A DNA stretch of 64,000 nucleotides from a bacterium (GTDB lineage: Bacteria > Hydrothermota > UBA3073 > JACQXS01 > JAQTXJ01), in contig JAQUPX010000004.1 of assembly GCA_028716385.1 (NCBI GenBank), forward strand, positions 275,165 to 339,164, read 5' to 3'. The translations under genes were made by a program, and so were the position numbers. Position 1 is the first letter of the stretch; each line of letters opens with the position of its first letter. Shown one piece after another: positions 1 to 9,175 of the stretch. The notes under the pieces are model-generated. The model worked only from the letters and a program-made list of their open reading frames with translations, made no database searches and was not told the DNA's origin.

Positions 1-1
1 G

Positions 2-1126
2 CCATTAGATACAACTTTTTCTCCTACTTGTCTGGTGAAGAATTTTGGAACAAAATCATTAATGAATTTTGAGGTTTATTGCACAATAGATTCAAGCGAA
101 AATACTATTTATAATGAGCGTTTATTTATAGATAGTCTTGGAGCTTTTGAACAAAAGATGATTGATTTCCCCAAATGGATTGTAGACGGTATTGGAGTTA
201 AATATAAGTTTAATTTTGAAGTATTTTTAGCATACGATGAGAACCTAAGTAATGATACTTTCTCAGATTTTAGTTATGTAAGAAAGGGTGATTTTATAGT
301 TTATGGGGATACCAGCATAAGTAGTATATTGAGGAAATTGAATTGCAAAGGAGCAGAAATCAGTTCTCTAAATTCTTTCACCGCCGGGGCGGAATGTTCC
401 ATTTATCCATATTTATCCGGTTTTAAGTCAATTTTTATTTGTGATACTATTGGACTGGATTCTATTGGATATTTGCTACAACCGGGTTATAATATTTATA
501 TAGAGGGAAATAATACTTTTTTAAGCAAGTTTCTGGAGGGAAAAACTATTCAAGAGCCTGCATTACGTTATATATCAGGGAGTGGAGTTTCATTTATGTC
601 TTCAAAGCAATTGCCAAAAGAATGGTTTGTTCCTTCAAATTGCAGTGCCGTATTTAAAGATACTACAGGTGTTATTACAGGCTTTTATTATGAAAAAGGT
701 TATAAAATATGGTGCAATAGATTTAAAATTTCAGATATAAATACAGAGTTAGTAAAGATTGAAATACTTGACTCTATAATGAACACTTTTGGTGTAAAAA
801 CCACAATTAAAGGGAAAGAAGCATTGGAACTTTCTAACATTATAGACTTTAAGAGTCAACCGAATCCTTTTTATAAAAAGACATATATAAAATTTAATGT
901 TCGGAAAACAGAAACAAAAATCAATATTGCTGTTTACGATTTAAGTGGTAAACTTGTTAAAACTGTAACAAATAAGAGTTTTAAACCGGGAAAATACGAA
1001 TTAAGTTGGGATGGGTATAATGAAACAGGGATTTCTGTTAGTAATGGTATTTATTTTATTAAACTATCCGCCTCAGGCGGAGAAAAGGAAACCTTATTGT
1101 TAAAGATCATTATGCTTAAAAATTAA
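2..1126 (+). CDS. secreted protein with C-terminal T9SS-type sorting domain (5' partial)
   Basis: The reading frame is open from base 2 with no stop, and the residues before the first possible start (GTG at 35) read as ordinary protein (PLDTTFSP...), so the gene begins outside the window. The visible N-terminal half resembles Ig-like extracellular repeats but is not identified. The last ~85 residues form a FlgD-like Ig/T9SS sorting domain: an NPF motif, then VYDLSGKLVKT, WDGYNETG and NGIYFIKLSA. Such domains direct outer-membrane translocation and surface attachment in T9SS bacteria. Two palindromic elements lie in frame inside the gene, at 377-405 (FTAGAECS) and 1067-1081 (SASGG), the second within the sorting domain between its last strands. 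The function of the main body is unknown. Confidence 0.8.
   Translation, partial: PLDTTFSPTCLVKNFGTKSLMNFEVYCTIDSSENTIYNERLFIDSLGAFEQKMIDFPKWIVDGIGVKYKFNFEVFLAYDENLSNDTFSDFSYVRKGDFIVYGDTSISSILRKLNCKGAEISSLNSFTAGAECSIYPYLSGFKSIFICDTIGLDSIGYLLQPGYNIYIEGNNTFLSKFLEGKTIQEPALRYISGSGVSFMSSKQLPKEWFVPSNCSAVFKDTTGVITGFYYEKGYKIWCNRFKISDINTELVKIEILDSIMNTFGVKTTIKGKEALELSNIIDFKSQPNPFYKKTYIKFNVRKTETKINIAVYDLSGKLVKTVTNKSFKPGKYELSWDGYNETGISVSNGIYFIKLSASGGEKETLLLKIIMLKN
377..405 (+). repeat. family A palindromic element inside a CDS
   Basis: CACCGCC-GG-GGCGGAATGTTCC. It has the same core and the same ATGTTCC tail as elements at 14192-14220, 14658-14682, 19109-19141 and 55558-55590. It is read through in frame as FTAGAECS. 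Confidence 0.7.
1067..1081 (+). repeat. family B palindrome inside a CDS
   Basis: Perfect-arm palindrome TCCGCC-TCA-GGCGGA, translated as SASGG within the sorting domain. The same peptide signature appears in the kinase at 13669-14787 and the M24 peptidase at 36563-37669. Confidence 0.7.
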
Positions 1127-1141
1127 CCGATGGAAACTGAG

Positions 1142-1239
1142 TAATCCCGCCAAGGCGGGGGGACTCAAGGGCTTCTTATCCGACAGATTGGATAGGAATC
1201 CCTAATCGTCCGCTTGATGCGGACTCAAGGGCTTCTTAT
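1142..1239 (+). repeat. stacked palindromic elements upstream of the MBL gene
   Basis: A family A core (CCCGCCAAGGCGGG) is followed by a right arm GGACTCAAGGGCTTCTTAT. Then comes a family C hairpin (left arm GATAGGAATCCCT, inner CCGC/GCGG stem, right arm again GGACTCAAGGGCTTCTTAT at 1221-1239). The last arm ends in the ATG used by the next gene. Confidence 0.75.
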
Positions 1240-2059
1240 GGAATTGGGGAAATTTAATTTAACAATTTTATGTGAAGGAACGTTTTTAGTAGATGGTGGG
1301 GCTATGTTTGGAGTAGTCCCAAAGGTTTTATGGAATAAATATAATTCATCGGATGAATTGAATAGGATAGAATTATCTCTTAATTGTCTTTTAATACAGA
1401 CAGGAGATAAGAATATACTTATAGATACAGGGATTGGAGATAAAGTAGGAGATAAGTTAAAAAAAATATATGGGATAAACCGTAAAGATGATTGGTTACT
1501 CGAGAAAATAAAACCGGAAGATATAGACATTGTAATAAATACTCACTTGCACTTTGACCATTGTGGGGGCAATACTTGTATGAAAGATGGTATTTTATTT
1601 CCTACATTTAAGAATGCTAAATATTTTATACAAAAAGGTGAGTGGGAAGAAGCAATGGAACCGAATGAACGTGCCAAAGGAAGTTATTTAAAGGAAAACT
1701 TATTGCCGATTAAGGAATGTAATTTGCTTAATTTAATAGAGGGGGATACAGAAATTTGTCCGGGAGTAAAGACGTTAGTTACGGGTGGACACACTGCATA
1801 TCATCAAGCTGTTTTTATAGAATCGGATGGGAATAAAGCAATTTATCTTGGAGATTTTATTCCTACGGTTTCTTTTTTAAACAAGTCATACGCATCAGCT
1901 TATGATTTATATCCTTTAGAAATAATGAACAATAAAAAGGAAATTTTACAAAAAGCATTTGAGGAACACTGGTTGTTGATTTTTGACCACGATACTAAAG
2001 TTGCTATGGGGTATTTGGATAAAAAAGAAGAGAAGTTTATTATCCAACAGACCGGATAA
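1238..2059 (+). CDS. MBL-fold metallohydrolase (lactonase-like)
   Basis: Metallo-beta-lactamase-fold hydrolase of about 273 residues. The metal site is visible as H103-L-H105-F-D107-H108 in NTHLHFDHCGGN, H185 in TGGHTAYH, D206 in YLGDF and the late FDHDT histidine, which is the set used by AHL-lactonase-like and related MBL hydrolases. There is no signal peptide, so it is probably cytosolic. An in-frame TTG at 1214 would extend the protein by eight residues (MMRTQGLL), but those codons are the right arm of a dispersed repeat, so ATG 1238 is preferred. The stop codon TAA lies in the left arm of another repeat copy, so the gene is bounded by repeats on both sides. The substrate cannot be inferred. 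Confidence 0.85.
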   Translation: MELGKFNLTILCEGTFLVDGGAMFGVVPKVLWNKYNSSDELNRIELSLNCLLIQTGDKNILIDTGIGDKVGDKLKKIYGINRKDDWLLEKIKPEDIDIVINTHLHFDHCGGNTCMKDGILFPTFKNAKYFIQKGEWEEAMEPNERAKGSYLKENLLPIKECNLLNLIEGDTEICPGVKTLVTGGHTAYHQAVFIESDGNKAIYLGDFIPTVSFLNKSYASAYDLYPLEIMNNKKEILQKAFEEHWLLIFDHDTKVAMGYLDKKEEKFIIQQTG

Positions 2060-2233
2060 GAATCTCTAATCCGCCAGAGGCGGAAAGAGCTTCCTATCCA
2101 ACGGATCGGATAAGAATCTCTCCGGTAAAAGATTCCGGACAATCCCGTCAAGGCGGGATGTCGCTAATGTTCAACAATCTTTTTTCTAGTTAACATACGG
2201 GCTTTTAAGTAATCCCGCCATGGCGGGAAGGGC
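2054..2233 (+). repeat. cluster of palindromic elements
   Basis: 2054-2099 is a family C hairpin (GGATAAGAATCTCT / AGAGCTTCCTATCC) enclosing a complete family B palindrome (TCCGCCAGAGGCGGA). A second C left arm starts near 2107, a family A core with GGCGGGATGTCGC tail lies at 2141-2172, and a CCCGCCATGGCGGG core at 2213-2228. No gene is present in 2060-2290. Confidence 0.75.
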
Positions 2234-2312
2234 TACGGTTAATAAAATATAATTTGCTTGCTATCTACTGCAAAACATTGTCCATTTAAGTGGGAGGGTG
2301 TCATATCAAAAG

Positions 2313-3491
2313 ATGAGAATTGCTATCATATCGCATAATATTGTAAAACAGGGGTCAGGGCAAGGCAAGGTTACTTATGAGTTAGTTAGATATTTATTAG
2401 AAAAAGGATATTTTATAGATTTATATGGTGAAGCTGTAGACGCCGATCTTATCCGGCATAATAAGATTAAATTTTTTATTATAAAGATTCCCCAAAAACC
2501 GGCTATCATTCGCAATATTTTATTTATTATAATCGTTAATCGAAAATTAAAAACTATAAAACTTAAAAGGGCTAAATACTATGATATAATTCATATAGAC
2601 AGCGGATGTACTACAACAGATTTTTGGGATATAAGTACCTGTCATTATTGTCATAATAGGAGTAAGGAATATGAAAAGGGAATATATCATAGGTTTTGTG
2701 CAATAATAAACAGCCGGTTAGAAAAATGGATGTATAAGAAACTGATTGTTTCCGAAAGTTTTAGAGATAATCGTATGCAAAGCAAGAAGAGTATTATTGC
2801 TGTTTCAAAAAGATTAAAAGATGATTTACAAGAATATATAGGGATAGACCCTAAAAAAATTAATATAATTCATAATGGCGTGGATTTAGATGAATTTAAT
2901 CCTGAAAACCGTGATTTTTTCCATCAAGAGTTATTAAATTTATATTTTGGCAGTTCCCTTGATAGAAATAGTTTTATCATGCTTTTTGTCGGCGACTTAA
3001 TTAAACGCAAGGGGATAGATTTATTGTTGAATGCTATGAAACAGATGCAACCGAACATTAAATTATTAATTGTGGGGCAGGAAAGGCTTATTTATATTAA
3101 TAAAGTGGTAAAATATGGTATGGGAAATAACATTAAGTTTATTGGGTTTCAAAATAATATTGCGGGAATTTATAAGGGATCAGATGTTCTAATCGTGCCA
3201 AGTTTGTATGATAGTTTTGGAAATGTAGTTTTAGAAGCAATGGCTTGCGGGACTCCGGTTATTGTATCTAAGTTTGCGGGAAGTTCGGAAATTATTAGTG
3301 AGGGGATAAACGGATTAACTTTTGATACTTTTGAAGGACTTGTAGAAAAAATGGATCTATTATATAAAAATAGGGATTTGTATGAATCAATTCGTATAAA
3401 TGCGAGAAGAACTGCAGTTAAATATTCGTGGACAGCTATGGCAATGGCTGTAGAAAAATTATATCTAGCGATGTTAAATCAGAATAGGTAA
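2313..3491 (+). CDS. glycosyltransferase family 4 protein
   Basis: GT-B fold glycosyltransferase, about 392 residues. The N-terminal domain starts MRIAIISHNIVKQGSG with a glycine-rich acceptor-side loop. IIHNGVDLDEFNP marks the linker, and the C-terminal donor domain carries DSFGNVVLEAMACGTPVI, the EX7E-type nucleotide-sugar motif. It probably adds a hexose to a surface polysaccharide or glycolipid. The start could be GTG 2298, but GGGAGGG abuts that codon. ATG 2313 gives the normal family N terminus, although the Shine-Dalgarno (SD) spacing of about 14 nt is long. It is the first of three glycosyltransferases in a row (next begins 17 nt downstream), so likely an operon. Confidence 0.85.
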   Translation: MRIAIISHNIVKQGSGQGKVTYELVRYLLEKGYFIDLYGEAVDADLIRHNKIKFFIIKIPQKPAIIRNILFIIIVNRKLKTIKLKRAKYYDIIHIDSGCTTTDFWDISTCHYCHNRSKEYEKGIYHRFCAIINSRLEKWMYKKLIVSESFRDNRMQSKKSIIAVSKRLKDDLQEYIGIDPKKINIIHNGVDLDEFNPENRDFFHQELLNLYFGSSLDRNSFIMLFVGDLIKRKGIDLLLNAMKQMQPNIKLLIVGQERLIYINKVVKYGMGNNIKFIGFQNNIAGIYKGSDVLIVPSLYDSFGNVVLEAMACGTPVIVSKFAGSSEIISEGINGLTFDTFEGLVEKMDLLYKNRDLYESIRINARRTAVKYSWTAMAMAVEKLYLAMLNQNR

Positions 3492-3508
3492 ACGAATAGG
3501 TAAGCCTA

Positions 3509-4636
3509 ATGCATAAATTTTTATTCTTAGTCAATGGTAACCCTGATAGCTGGGCGGGTATAAGAGCAAGGAGATTTTCAGGTTTTGTTGGCGATTCTTA
3601 TCAGACCGAGCGTGCCGCCACAGCCGGTTCTTCGATATACTATAAAAACGAAGAAAAACTCAGAACAGTATTAAAATTTATTAAAGTTGTATTAAAGAAT
3701 AAACCATCAGCGATATACGTTTTACAGGTCGGGTATGTTAATTCTATCCCTGCACTCCTTGCAAAAATCATTTTTAGGACAAAAATAATTATTGATATAG
3801 GAGACATAAATTATGAAGTAGCGAAAATTAACGGGGATAGATTATGGATAGAGATTATGTTTATAAAGAATATGGAAAAATTATTATGGAGATTATCAAA
3901 CATAATTATTGTCAGAGGGACATATCATAAAATATATTTTGATGTACTTGGTTATAAAAACGTGTATTTTATTCCTGATGGCGTGGATACGGATATTGTA
4001 AGACCAATAGAAAACAGCGAGGTTTTTAGAAAAGAATTTGGGTTGGATGATTTTTTTACAATAGGAGTTTTAGGAAGCATTAACTGGAGCAAATCGTTAG
4101 AAATGTGTTACGGTTGGGAAATAGTAGAAGCAATAAAATTACTTAATGATATGAATGTGAAGAGAAAAATAAAAGGTATCATAATAGGGGAAGGTGACGG
4201 AGTTTCCATATTAAAAAAGAAAGCAGAAGAGTATGGAATACAGGATAAAATATTATTTTTAGGTAATGTTAAGTACGAAGAACTATACAAATACATTAGT
4301 CTTATGGATATATGTATTTCGACTCAAACCAACAATATTTTGGGCTGGATGAGGACTACGGGTAAAATCCCGATATATTTATCCTGCAATAAGTATATTT
4401 TAGCGAGTAAAGTAGGAACCGTTGTCGGGTTATTGCCCGAAGAAATGTTAGTCTCTTATTCCGGAATAAAGGATTTAAATTATCCTTTGAAATTAGTTGA
4501 TAGAATTTGTAAGATTTATGATAATCGTGATTTATTGTCATTGGGAAGTATTAGTAGAGAAATTGCGAAGAAGCATTTTGAATATAAGATACTCGGGGAA
4601 AAAGTAGGGGATATTGTAGAATCTATAAAAAAATAA
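3509..4636 (+). CDS. glycosyltransferase (GT4-like, divergent)
   Basis: GT-B-like glycosyltransferase of 375 residues. PDGVDTDIVRP marks the domain linker, GVLGSINWSK opens the C-terminal domain, and IIGEGDGVSILKKKAEEYG followed by ILFLGNVKYEELYKYISLMD is the typical donor-domain walk. The canonical EX7E loop is not obvious: the corresponding place reads TTGKIPIYLSCNKYILAS, so catalysis or donor choice may differ from its neighbours. It lies 17 nt after the preceding glycosyltransferase. It has no signal peptide and is presumably a cytosolic enzyme of the same glycan pathway. Confidence 0.75.
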   Translation: MHKFLFLVNGNPDSWAGIRARRFSGFVGDSYQTERAATAGSSIYYKNEEKLRTVLKFIKVVLKNKPSAIYVLQVGYVNSIPALLAKIIFRTKIIIDIGDINYEVAKINGDRLWIEIMFIKNMEKLLWRLSNIIIVRGTYHKIYFDVLGYKNVYFIPDGVDTDIVRPIENSEVFRKEFGLDDFFTIGVLGSINWSKSLEMCYGWEIVEAIKLLNDMNVKRKIKGIIIGEGDGVSILKKKAEEYGIQDKILFLGNVKYEELYKYISLMDICISTQTNNILGWMRTTGKIPIYLSCNKYILASKVGTVVGLLPEEMLVSYSGIKDLNYPLKLVDRICKIYDNRDLLSLGSISREIAKKHFEYKILGEKVGDIVESIKK

Positions 4637-4643
4637 AAATAGT

Positions 4644-4668
4644 GGATTCCTGCTTTCGCAGGAATGAC
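4644..4668 (+). repeat. family D palindrome, simple form
   Basis: GGATTCCTGC-TTTC-GCAGGAATGAC. It is the uninterrupted form of the repeat whose interrupted copies are at 40074-40146 and 49496-49565. Another simple copy at 55350-55374 carries CCCGC/GCGGG instead of CCTGC/GCAGG, a paired change that keeps the stem. Confidence 0.75.
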
Positions 4669-4786
4669 AAATGGGAGGAAGTGAACAAAAAAAGTTCATC
4701 TGTCTACCCACAGGCAGGAATTCTTGTCTAAAGAACAAGGTGTTCAGCCAATATTAAAATAAAGATTTTTTGTTCAGGATTGTAAT

Positions 4787-5959
4787 ATGAAGTATAAAAA
4801 AAAGATAAGAATCCCTAAAGTTATTTTAGTAACACCTGATTTTCCACCTGAAAATGGGGGAATTCAGAATGTATTATATGGGCTTGCCAAAAGCTTGGGA
4901 ATAGATGTGATTACGCCGAATAGTCCGGGGGCAAGAGAGTTTGACAGGAAACAGAGTTTTAGAACTTATCGTGTTCCTTTTTTTGCAGGTAATAAAAAAT
5001 TATCCTTACCTTTTATTATTATAAAAACCATATTATTAATCCACCTCAGGCGAGCTGACTTTTTAATTTGTGGGCATATTCTTACGGCAATTGTGGGGAA
5101 GTTAGCGTTAAAACCTTATATAGTATATACTTATGGGATGGAAGTAACTACTTTTAGGTACCGGTTATTAATGAGATGGTTAATGATGAAAGCATACAGA
5201 GTAATTACTATATCAGAGTTTACGAAGAAATATTTATTAAAGTTAGGAGTGCCTTCAGCAAAAATAGTGAAAATTTATCCGGTAGTGGATATGAAAGTGT
5301 TTAATTTAGAGGTTGATGAGATGACTGTTGTCGAAAAATATAATCTTTATAATAAGCATAAAGGCGGGATGGTTCGTAAGTCAATTATGTTAACTGTGGC
5401 GCGTATGTCAAAGGAAGAGAGATATAAAGGGCATGATATTATGATAAAAATATTACCTGAAATAATTAAAAAAATTCCTGATGTGGTTTGGGTAGTTGTA
5501 GGTACAGGGGATGATTATGAGAGATTTACAGAGGATATCAATAATTTGAAATTGTCAGAATATGTTGTGTTTACGGGAAAAGTAAGTCAGGCGGAATTAG
5601 CCGGTTTATACAAAGCTGCGGACGTATTTGTAATGCCGAGTGTTGAAAAGCCTGTTTTAGAGGGGGTTAAGGGGGAAGGTTTTGGAATAGTGTATATAGA
5701 GGCAAATGCTTGCGGAACGCCTGTTGTTGCATACAGAACGGGTGGGGTTTCAGAGGCCATAATAGATAGTGTTACGGGGGTTTTAGTGGAGCAGGGAAAT
5801 ATTAAGAAACTTACCGAATCAATAATTAAATTATTGCTGGACAAGAATCTTTCAGAAAAGTTAGGTCTTCAGGGGAACCAGAGAGTTAGTAAAGAGCTGA
5901 ATATAGAATCGTTAAGAGAGAGATTTGAAAGTTTAATAAAATTTACAATTAAGACTTGA
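4787..5959 (+). CDS. glycosyltransferase family 4 protein
   Basis: GT-B fold glycosyltransferase, 390 residues. It has an N-terminal PDFPPENGGIQNV acceptor-domain loop, YTYGMEV, the linker IYPVVDMKVFN, then LTVARMSKEERYKGHD and VVGTGDDYERF. The donor motif is GEGFGIVYIEANACGTPVVAY (first 20 residues define it), with the two conserved glutamates seven residues apart. The ATG is preceded by AGGA at a reasonable distance. The 150-nt gap from the previous gene contains a family D palindrome and a CAGGCAGG fragment. It probably belongs to the same glycan assembly locus. Confidence 0.85.
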   Translation: MKYKKKIRIPKVILVTPDFPPENGGIQNVLYGLAKSLGIDVITPNSPGAREFDRKQSFRTYRVPFFAGNKKLSLPFIIIKTILLIHLRRADFLICGHILTAIVGKLALKPYIVYTYGMEVTTFRYRLLMRWLMMKAYRVITISEFTKKYLLKLGVPSAKIVKIYPVVDMKVFNLEVDEMTVVEKYNLYNKHKGGMVRKSIMLTVARMSKEERYKGHDIMIKILPEIIKKIPDVVWVVVGTGDDYERFTEDINNLKLSEYVVFTGKVSQAELAGLYKAADVFVMPSVEKPVLEGVKGEGFGIVYIEANACGTPVVAYRTGGVSEAIIDSVTGVLVEQGNIKKLTESIIKLLLDKNLSEKLGLQGNQRVSKELNIESLRERFESLIKFTIKT

Positions 5960-5983
5960 CATTTTTCTCTCTTGAAATACAAA
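5956..5983 (+). promoter_or_regulatory. possible sigma70-type promoter
   Basis: TTGACA (5956-5961), 16 nt, then TACAAA. It overlaps the stop of the preceding glycosyltransferase and precedes the HEAT-repeat gene. The -10 match is weak. Confidence 0.35.
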
Positions 5984-6012
5984 GTATATAGTAGATTTTA
6001 GCTAAAAAGTTG

Positions 6013-7821
6013 ATGATAATAAAAGAATTAAGGGTAGCGTTAAGTAATATATTATTATATCCCCCTGATAGTGAAATCATAAAACAATCTCTGGAAAATT
6101 GCAGTGCGGATATATTGAATTTTTTAAAAGCAGAATCTTCGCTTACTATCAGTGAGTCGGAAGGCAAATTACTTGTAAACGACAAGTCAGTTGATACAGC
6201 AGGTGGAATATTTTTTGATTGTCTTGTTGCCTGTACAATAAGAAGCATAACTTTTAAATCCGGTTTTACCCAGCAAGAGCTTTATAATTTTTTACATAAG
6301 CTTTCTCTTAAACAAAAGCCAGAACCGTCAGAACATATAAACATAAATGAAAAGTTATATGTGGCTATGGGAGACAATGATATTGTTATAGCAAAGGGGC
6401 AGGATTTATTGGGGATAAAGGACAAAGTGTTATTATATGCCGATGAGATTGCTAAACTTATTGATAGGGTTGAGGATTCCGGGGCTAAATCAGATTTAAA
6501 AAATAAAGTGATAGAAAAACTCGGAACGGGAGTTTTTTCTAATAAAGTAGAAACTCAAGTAGTTGCGGATAAGTGTCCTATCCCGGACAAGCTGGAGATA
6601 AAAGATTTTTTGAATATGGATGATAAAGATATGATGGAAGAAGAATTATTAAATAAACTACCTTCTTTACTGGAAAGTTTACATTCGCCGGAAGAATTGG
6701 AACAAGCAAGTGAGCTATGTAATAAATTAGCTTCTAATTTAGAAGCAAGTGTTACAGATATCAGATTGAAAGCAATAATAGCCTTTAAGAAGCTTTATTC
6801 GGTTATTGAATTTATCAGAGAGCCCAAGATTATAAAAGATATAGACAAAAAATTTGTTGAAGCCGGACGGAAAGAAACAAACGGAGAAATTTATAAAGAA
6901 ATAGTAGATATTCTTGGTAGTGCAGCAACAAGGTATCTAAAGCAGGGAGATTATGCATCTACGCATATGATTACTGAAATGCTTGGAGCGCATGCAAGCT
7001 CTACGGAATTTGATGAAAGGAGAGAAAGCGCAAAGTCTACAATAGATAGTCTTATAGGAACTGAATTTACAAGATTATTAGTCTATGATTTACATAGCGA
7101 TGACGAATCGCGGCGAGAAAAAGCGATATCAATATTACTGGATATAGGGGATTCCTGTATAAAACCATTAATAGCGGAATTAAAAGAAGTTACGGATATA
7201 AGATTAAGAAAAGCGATTGCAGATATTCTTATGAAGATAGGAGAATCAGGGATTATGCAGTTAATGGAGGAAATAAAAGCAGAACCTTTACCTATTGCGA
7301 TTTCAAAAATGCTTGACGTCTTAGATGGCATTGGTTATGAAGAACAGGTGGTAGAAGGATTAAAGAAGATAATACACCATCCTAATTTTTATGTTCGCAG
7401 GAAAGTTGTGGATATTCTTTATAAAATAGGTACAGAATCCGCAAAACAATTATTATTTGAGGAAATAAATGATGAAATAAGTGCTATTAAAGAAAGAGTA
7501 ATTACTTATTTAGGCGAACTGCATTATTTTCCTTTAGCTGTAAAGTTGATTGAGATACTGGATAAACGTAAAGATGAAAAAGAAACGGTACAAGTATGTG
7601 CATGCAAGGCTTTGATTGAATTAGGTGATGCGAGTGCAACCCCCGTGCTTTTAAAGGTGGCAATGCCCGGAAGTATGTTTAGACAGGCAAGGTCAAGAGA
7701 AGTAAGAATGGCAGCTATAGAAGCACTTATTATGTTAGGGGATAAAAGGGTTCATCAGTTTATGAATGATAAAGATAAAATTGTGCAGAGATTTGTCCGT
7801 GAACTTATTGGCAATAAGTAA
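6013..7821 (+). CDS. HEAT-repeat protein, function unknown
   Basis: About 602 residues. The first ~110 residues (ALSNILLYPPDSEII ... LSLKQKPEP) are not recognised. From about residue 200 the chain is alpha-helical, and from about 340 it shows HEAT-like units, for example EKAISILLDIGDSCIKPLI, RLRKAIADILMKIGESGIM, VRRKVVDILYKIGTESAK and EVRMAAIEALIMLGD. These are protein-protein scaffolds. There is no signal peptide or membrane segment, so it is probably cytosolic. TTG at 6010 immediately precedes ATG 6013, so the start is uncertain by one codon. Its neighbours (glycosyltransferases, RnfC) do not reveal a partner. Confidence 0.7.
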   Translation: MIIKELRVALSNILLYPPDSEIIKQSLENCSADILNFLKAESSLTISESEGKLLVNDKSVDTAGGIFFDCLVACTIRSITFKSGFTQQELYNFLHKLSLKQKPEPSEHININEKLYVAMGDNDIVIAKGQDLLGIKDKVLLYADEIAKLIDRVEDSGAKSDLKNKVIEKLGTGVFSNKVETQVVADKCPIPDKLEIKDFLNMDDKDMMEEELLNKLPSLLESLHSPEELEQASELCNKLASNLEASVTDIRLKAIIAFKKLYSVIEFIREPKIIKDIDKKFVEAGRKETNGEIYKEIVDILGSAATRYLKQGDYASTHMITEMLGAHASSTEFDERRESAKSTIDSLIGTEFTRLLVYDLHSDDESRREKAISILLDIGDSCIKPLIAELKEVTDIRLRKAIADILMKIGESGIMQLMEEIKAEPLPIAISKMLDVLDGIGYEEQVVEGLKKIIHHPNFYVRRKVVDILYKIGTESAKQLLFEEINDEISAIKERVITYLGELHYFPLAVKLIEILDKRKDEKETVQVCACKALIELGDASATPVLLKVAMPGSMFRQARSREVRMAAIEALIMLGDKRVHQFMNDKDKIVQRFVRELIGNK

Positions 7822-7873
7822 GATACTTGCCTAACAGAATGTAGGCGGGAACTAATAGAATTAAGGAGTTTAT

Positions 7874-9175
7874 ATGCAAGTGAGAACATTTTTAGGGGGA
7901 GTGCGTCCTTATAGCAAAAAAATTACACAAAACAATACTATTGAAATAATGCCTATTCCTAAAATGGTTATTATTCCTTTACTTCAGCACACGGGAATGC
8001 CTTCCCAACCTATCGTTGAAGTAAAAACAAAAGTAAAAGCCGGGACAAGAATAGGGGAAATTGATGGTAGGATATCGTCTAATATACATTCGAGTATTGC
8101 AGGAATAGTAAGAAGCATTGAACCCTGTTTTTCTTCTTCGGGGGCGAAGGTTCTTTCCGTAACGATAGAATCGGACGGGACAGATGAAATGGAATTATAT
8201 CCTGATGAAGCAGTTTCTCCCGCTGAAATTATAAAACGGGTGGAGGCTGCGGGTATTGTGGGAATGGGTGGAGGAGCTTCACCAACATATATAAAATTAA
8301 CTCTACCCAAAGATAAATCGGTAAATACTATAATCTTAAACGGATGTGAGTCGGAACCATATTTAACGGTAGATTCTAGGTTGATAATGGAAAAGACAAG
8401 AGAAATATTCGAAGGGGCTAAGCTTATAATGAGTGTTGTTGGTGCAAAAAAGTGTTGTATCGGGATAGGAAATAATAAGATTCAAAATTTATGGCAAATT
8501 AAGGCAATTGCGAAGGAGTTTGGTTTTTATGTTCATATATTAAGAACAAAATATCCTCAGGGGGAAGAGAAACAACTGATATCAGTTATTACGGGTAGAA
8601 AAGTGCCATCGGGGGGCTTGCCTTGTGACGTTGGAGTTTCGGTGTATAATATAGGGACTGTTTATGCGATATATGAAGCTTGTAAATTGCGGAAACCTTT
8701 AATAGAAAGAGTAGTAACCGTTACAGGCAGGGTAAAACAACCTAAAAACGTTAAAGTAAGAATAGGGACATTATTTAAAGATGTGATTGAGTTTTGTGGA
8801 GGGTATAGTGATATCCCGGCCAAAATTATAATGGGTGGTCCAATGATGGGAATTGCCCAGGCGGATGATAATGTGTCTGTGATAAAAGCAACATCGGGGA
8901 TTCTTGTGCAAAACAGGCAGGATATTTCTTTATATGAGGAATATACCTGTATAAGGTGTGGAGCTTGTGTTTCTGTCTGTCCGATGGGATTAATTCCATC
9001 AAAGCTTGGCAATTATGTTGAAAAAAATAAGTTTGACGAAGCAAGAAAACTTTGTATAATGGACTGTATGGAATGCGGTAGTTGTGCGTATATATGTCCA
9101 TCAAAAAGGAATTTAGTGCATTTAATAAAGTATGGTAAAATTAAGGTGAAGTCCGAACCGGATAAGAATCCCTAA
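7874..9175 (+). CDS. rnfC: RnfC-like electron transport complex subunit
   Basis: 433 residues, near the length of short RnfC proteins. It starts with FLGGVRPYSKKITQ and PLLQHTGMPSQP, followed by an IHSSIAGIV sandwich-hybrid-like segment. A glycine-rich GIVGMGGGASPTYIKL and NGCESEPYLTVD match the NuoF-like FMN/NADH domain. Near the C terminus are two ferredoxin-type clusters, CIRCGACVSVCPMG and CMECGSCAYICPSK. RnfC is the NADH-oxidising subunit of the ion-translocating Rnf complex. A good SD (AAGGAG) precedes the ATG. No rnfD/G/E/A/B gene is adjacent: the next gene is a glycosyltransferase. The last residues (EPDKNP-stop) are encoded by a family C repeat, so the original C terminus may have been altered. 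Confidence 0.85.
   Translation: MQVRTFLGGVRPYSKKITQNNTIEIMPIPKMVIIPLLQHTGMPSQPIVEVKTKVKAGTRIGEIDGRISSNIHSSIAGIVRSIEPCFSSSGAKVLSVTIESDGTDEMELYPDEAVSPAEIIKRVEAAGIVGMGGGASPTYIKLTLPKDKSVNTIILNGCESEPYLTVDSRLIMEKTREIFEGAKLIMSVVGAKKCCIGIGNNKIQNLWQIKAIAKEFGFYVHILRTKYPQGEEKQLISVITGRKVPSGGLPCDVGVSVYNIGTVYAIYEACKLRKPLIERVVTVTGRVKQPKNVKVRIGTLFKDVIEFCGGYSDIPAKIIMGGPMMGIAQADDNVSVIKATSGILVQNRQDISLYEEYTCIRCGACVSVCPMGLIPSKLGNYVEKNKFDEARKLCIMDCMECGSCAYICPSKRNLVHLIKYGKIKVKSEPDKNP

Noticed and set aside
1214..1237. Upstream TTG/ATG starts for the MBL gene
   Set aside because: They lie in a repeat arm found elsewhere in non-coding DNA.
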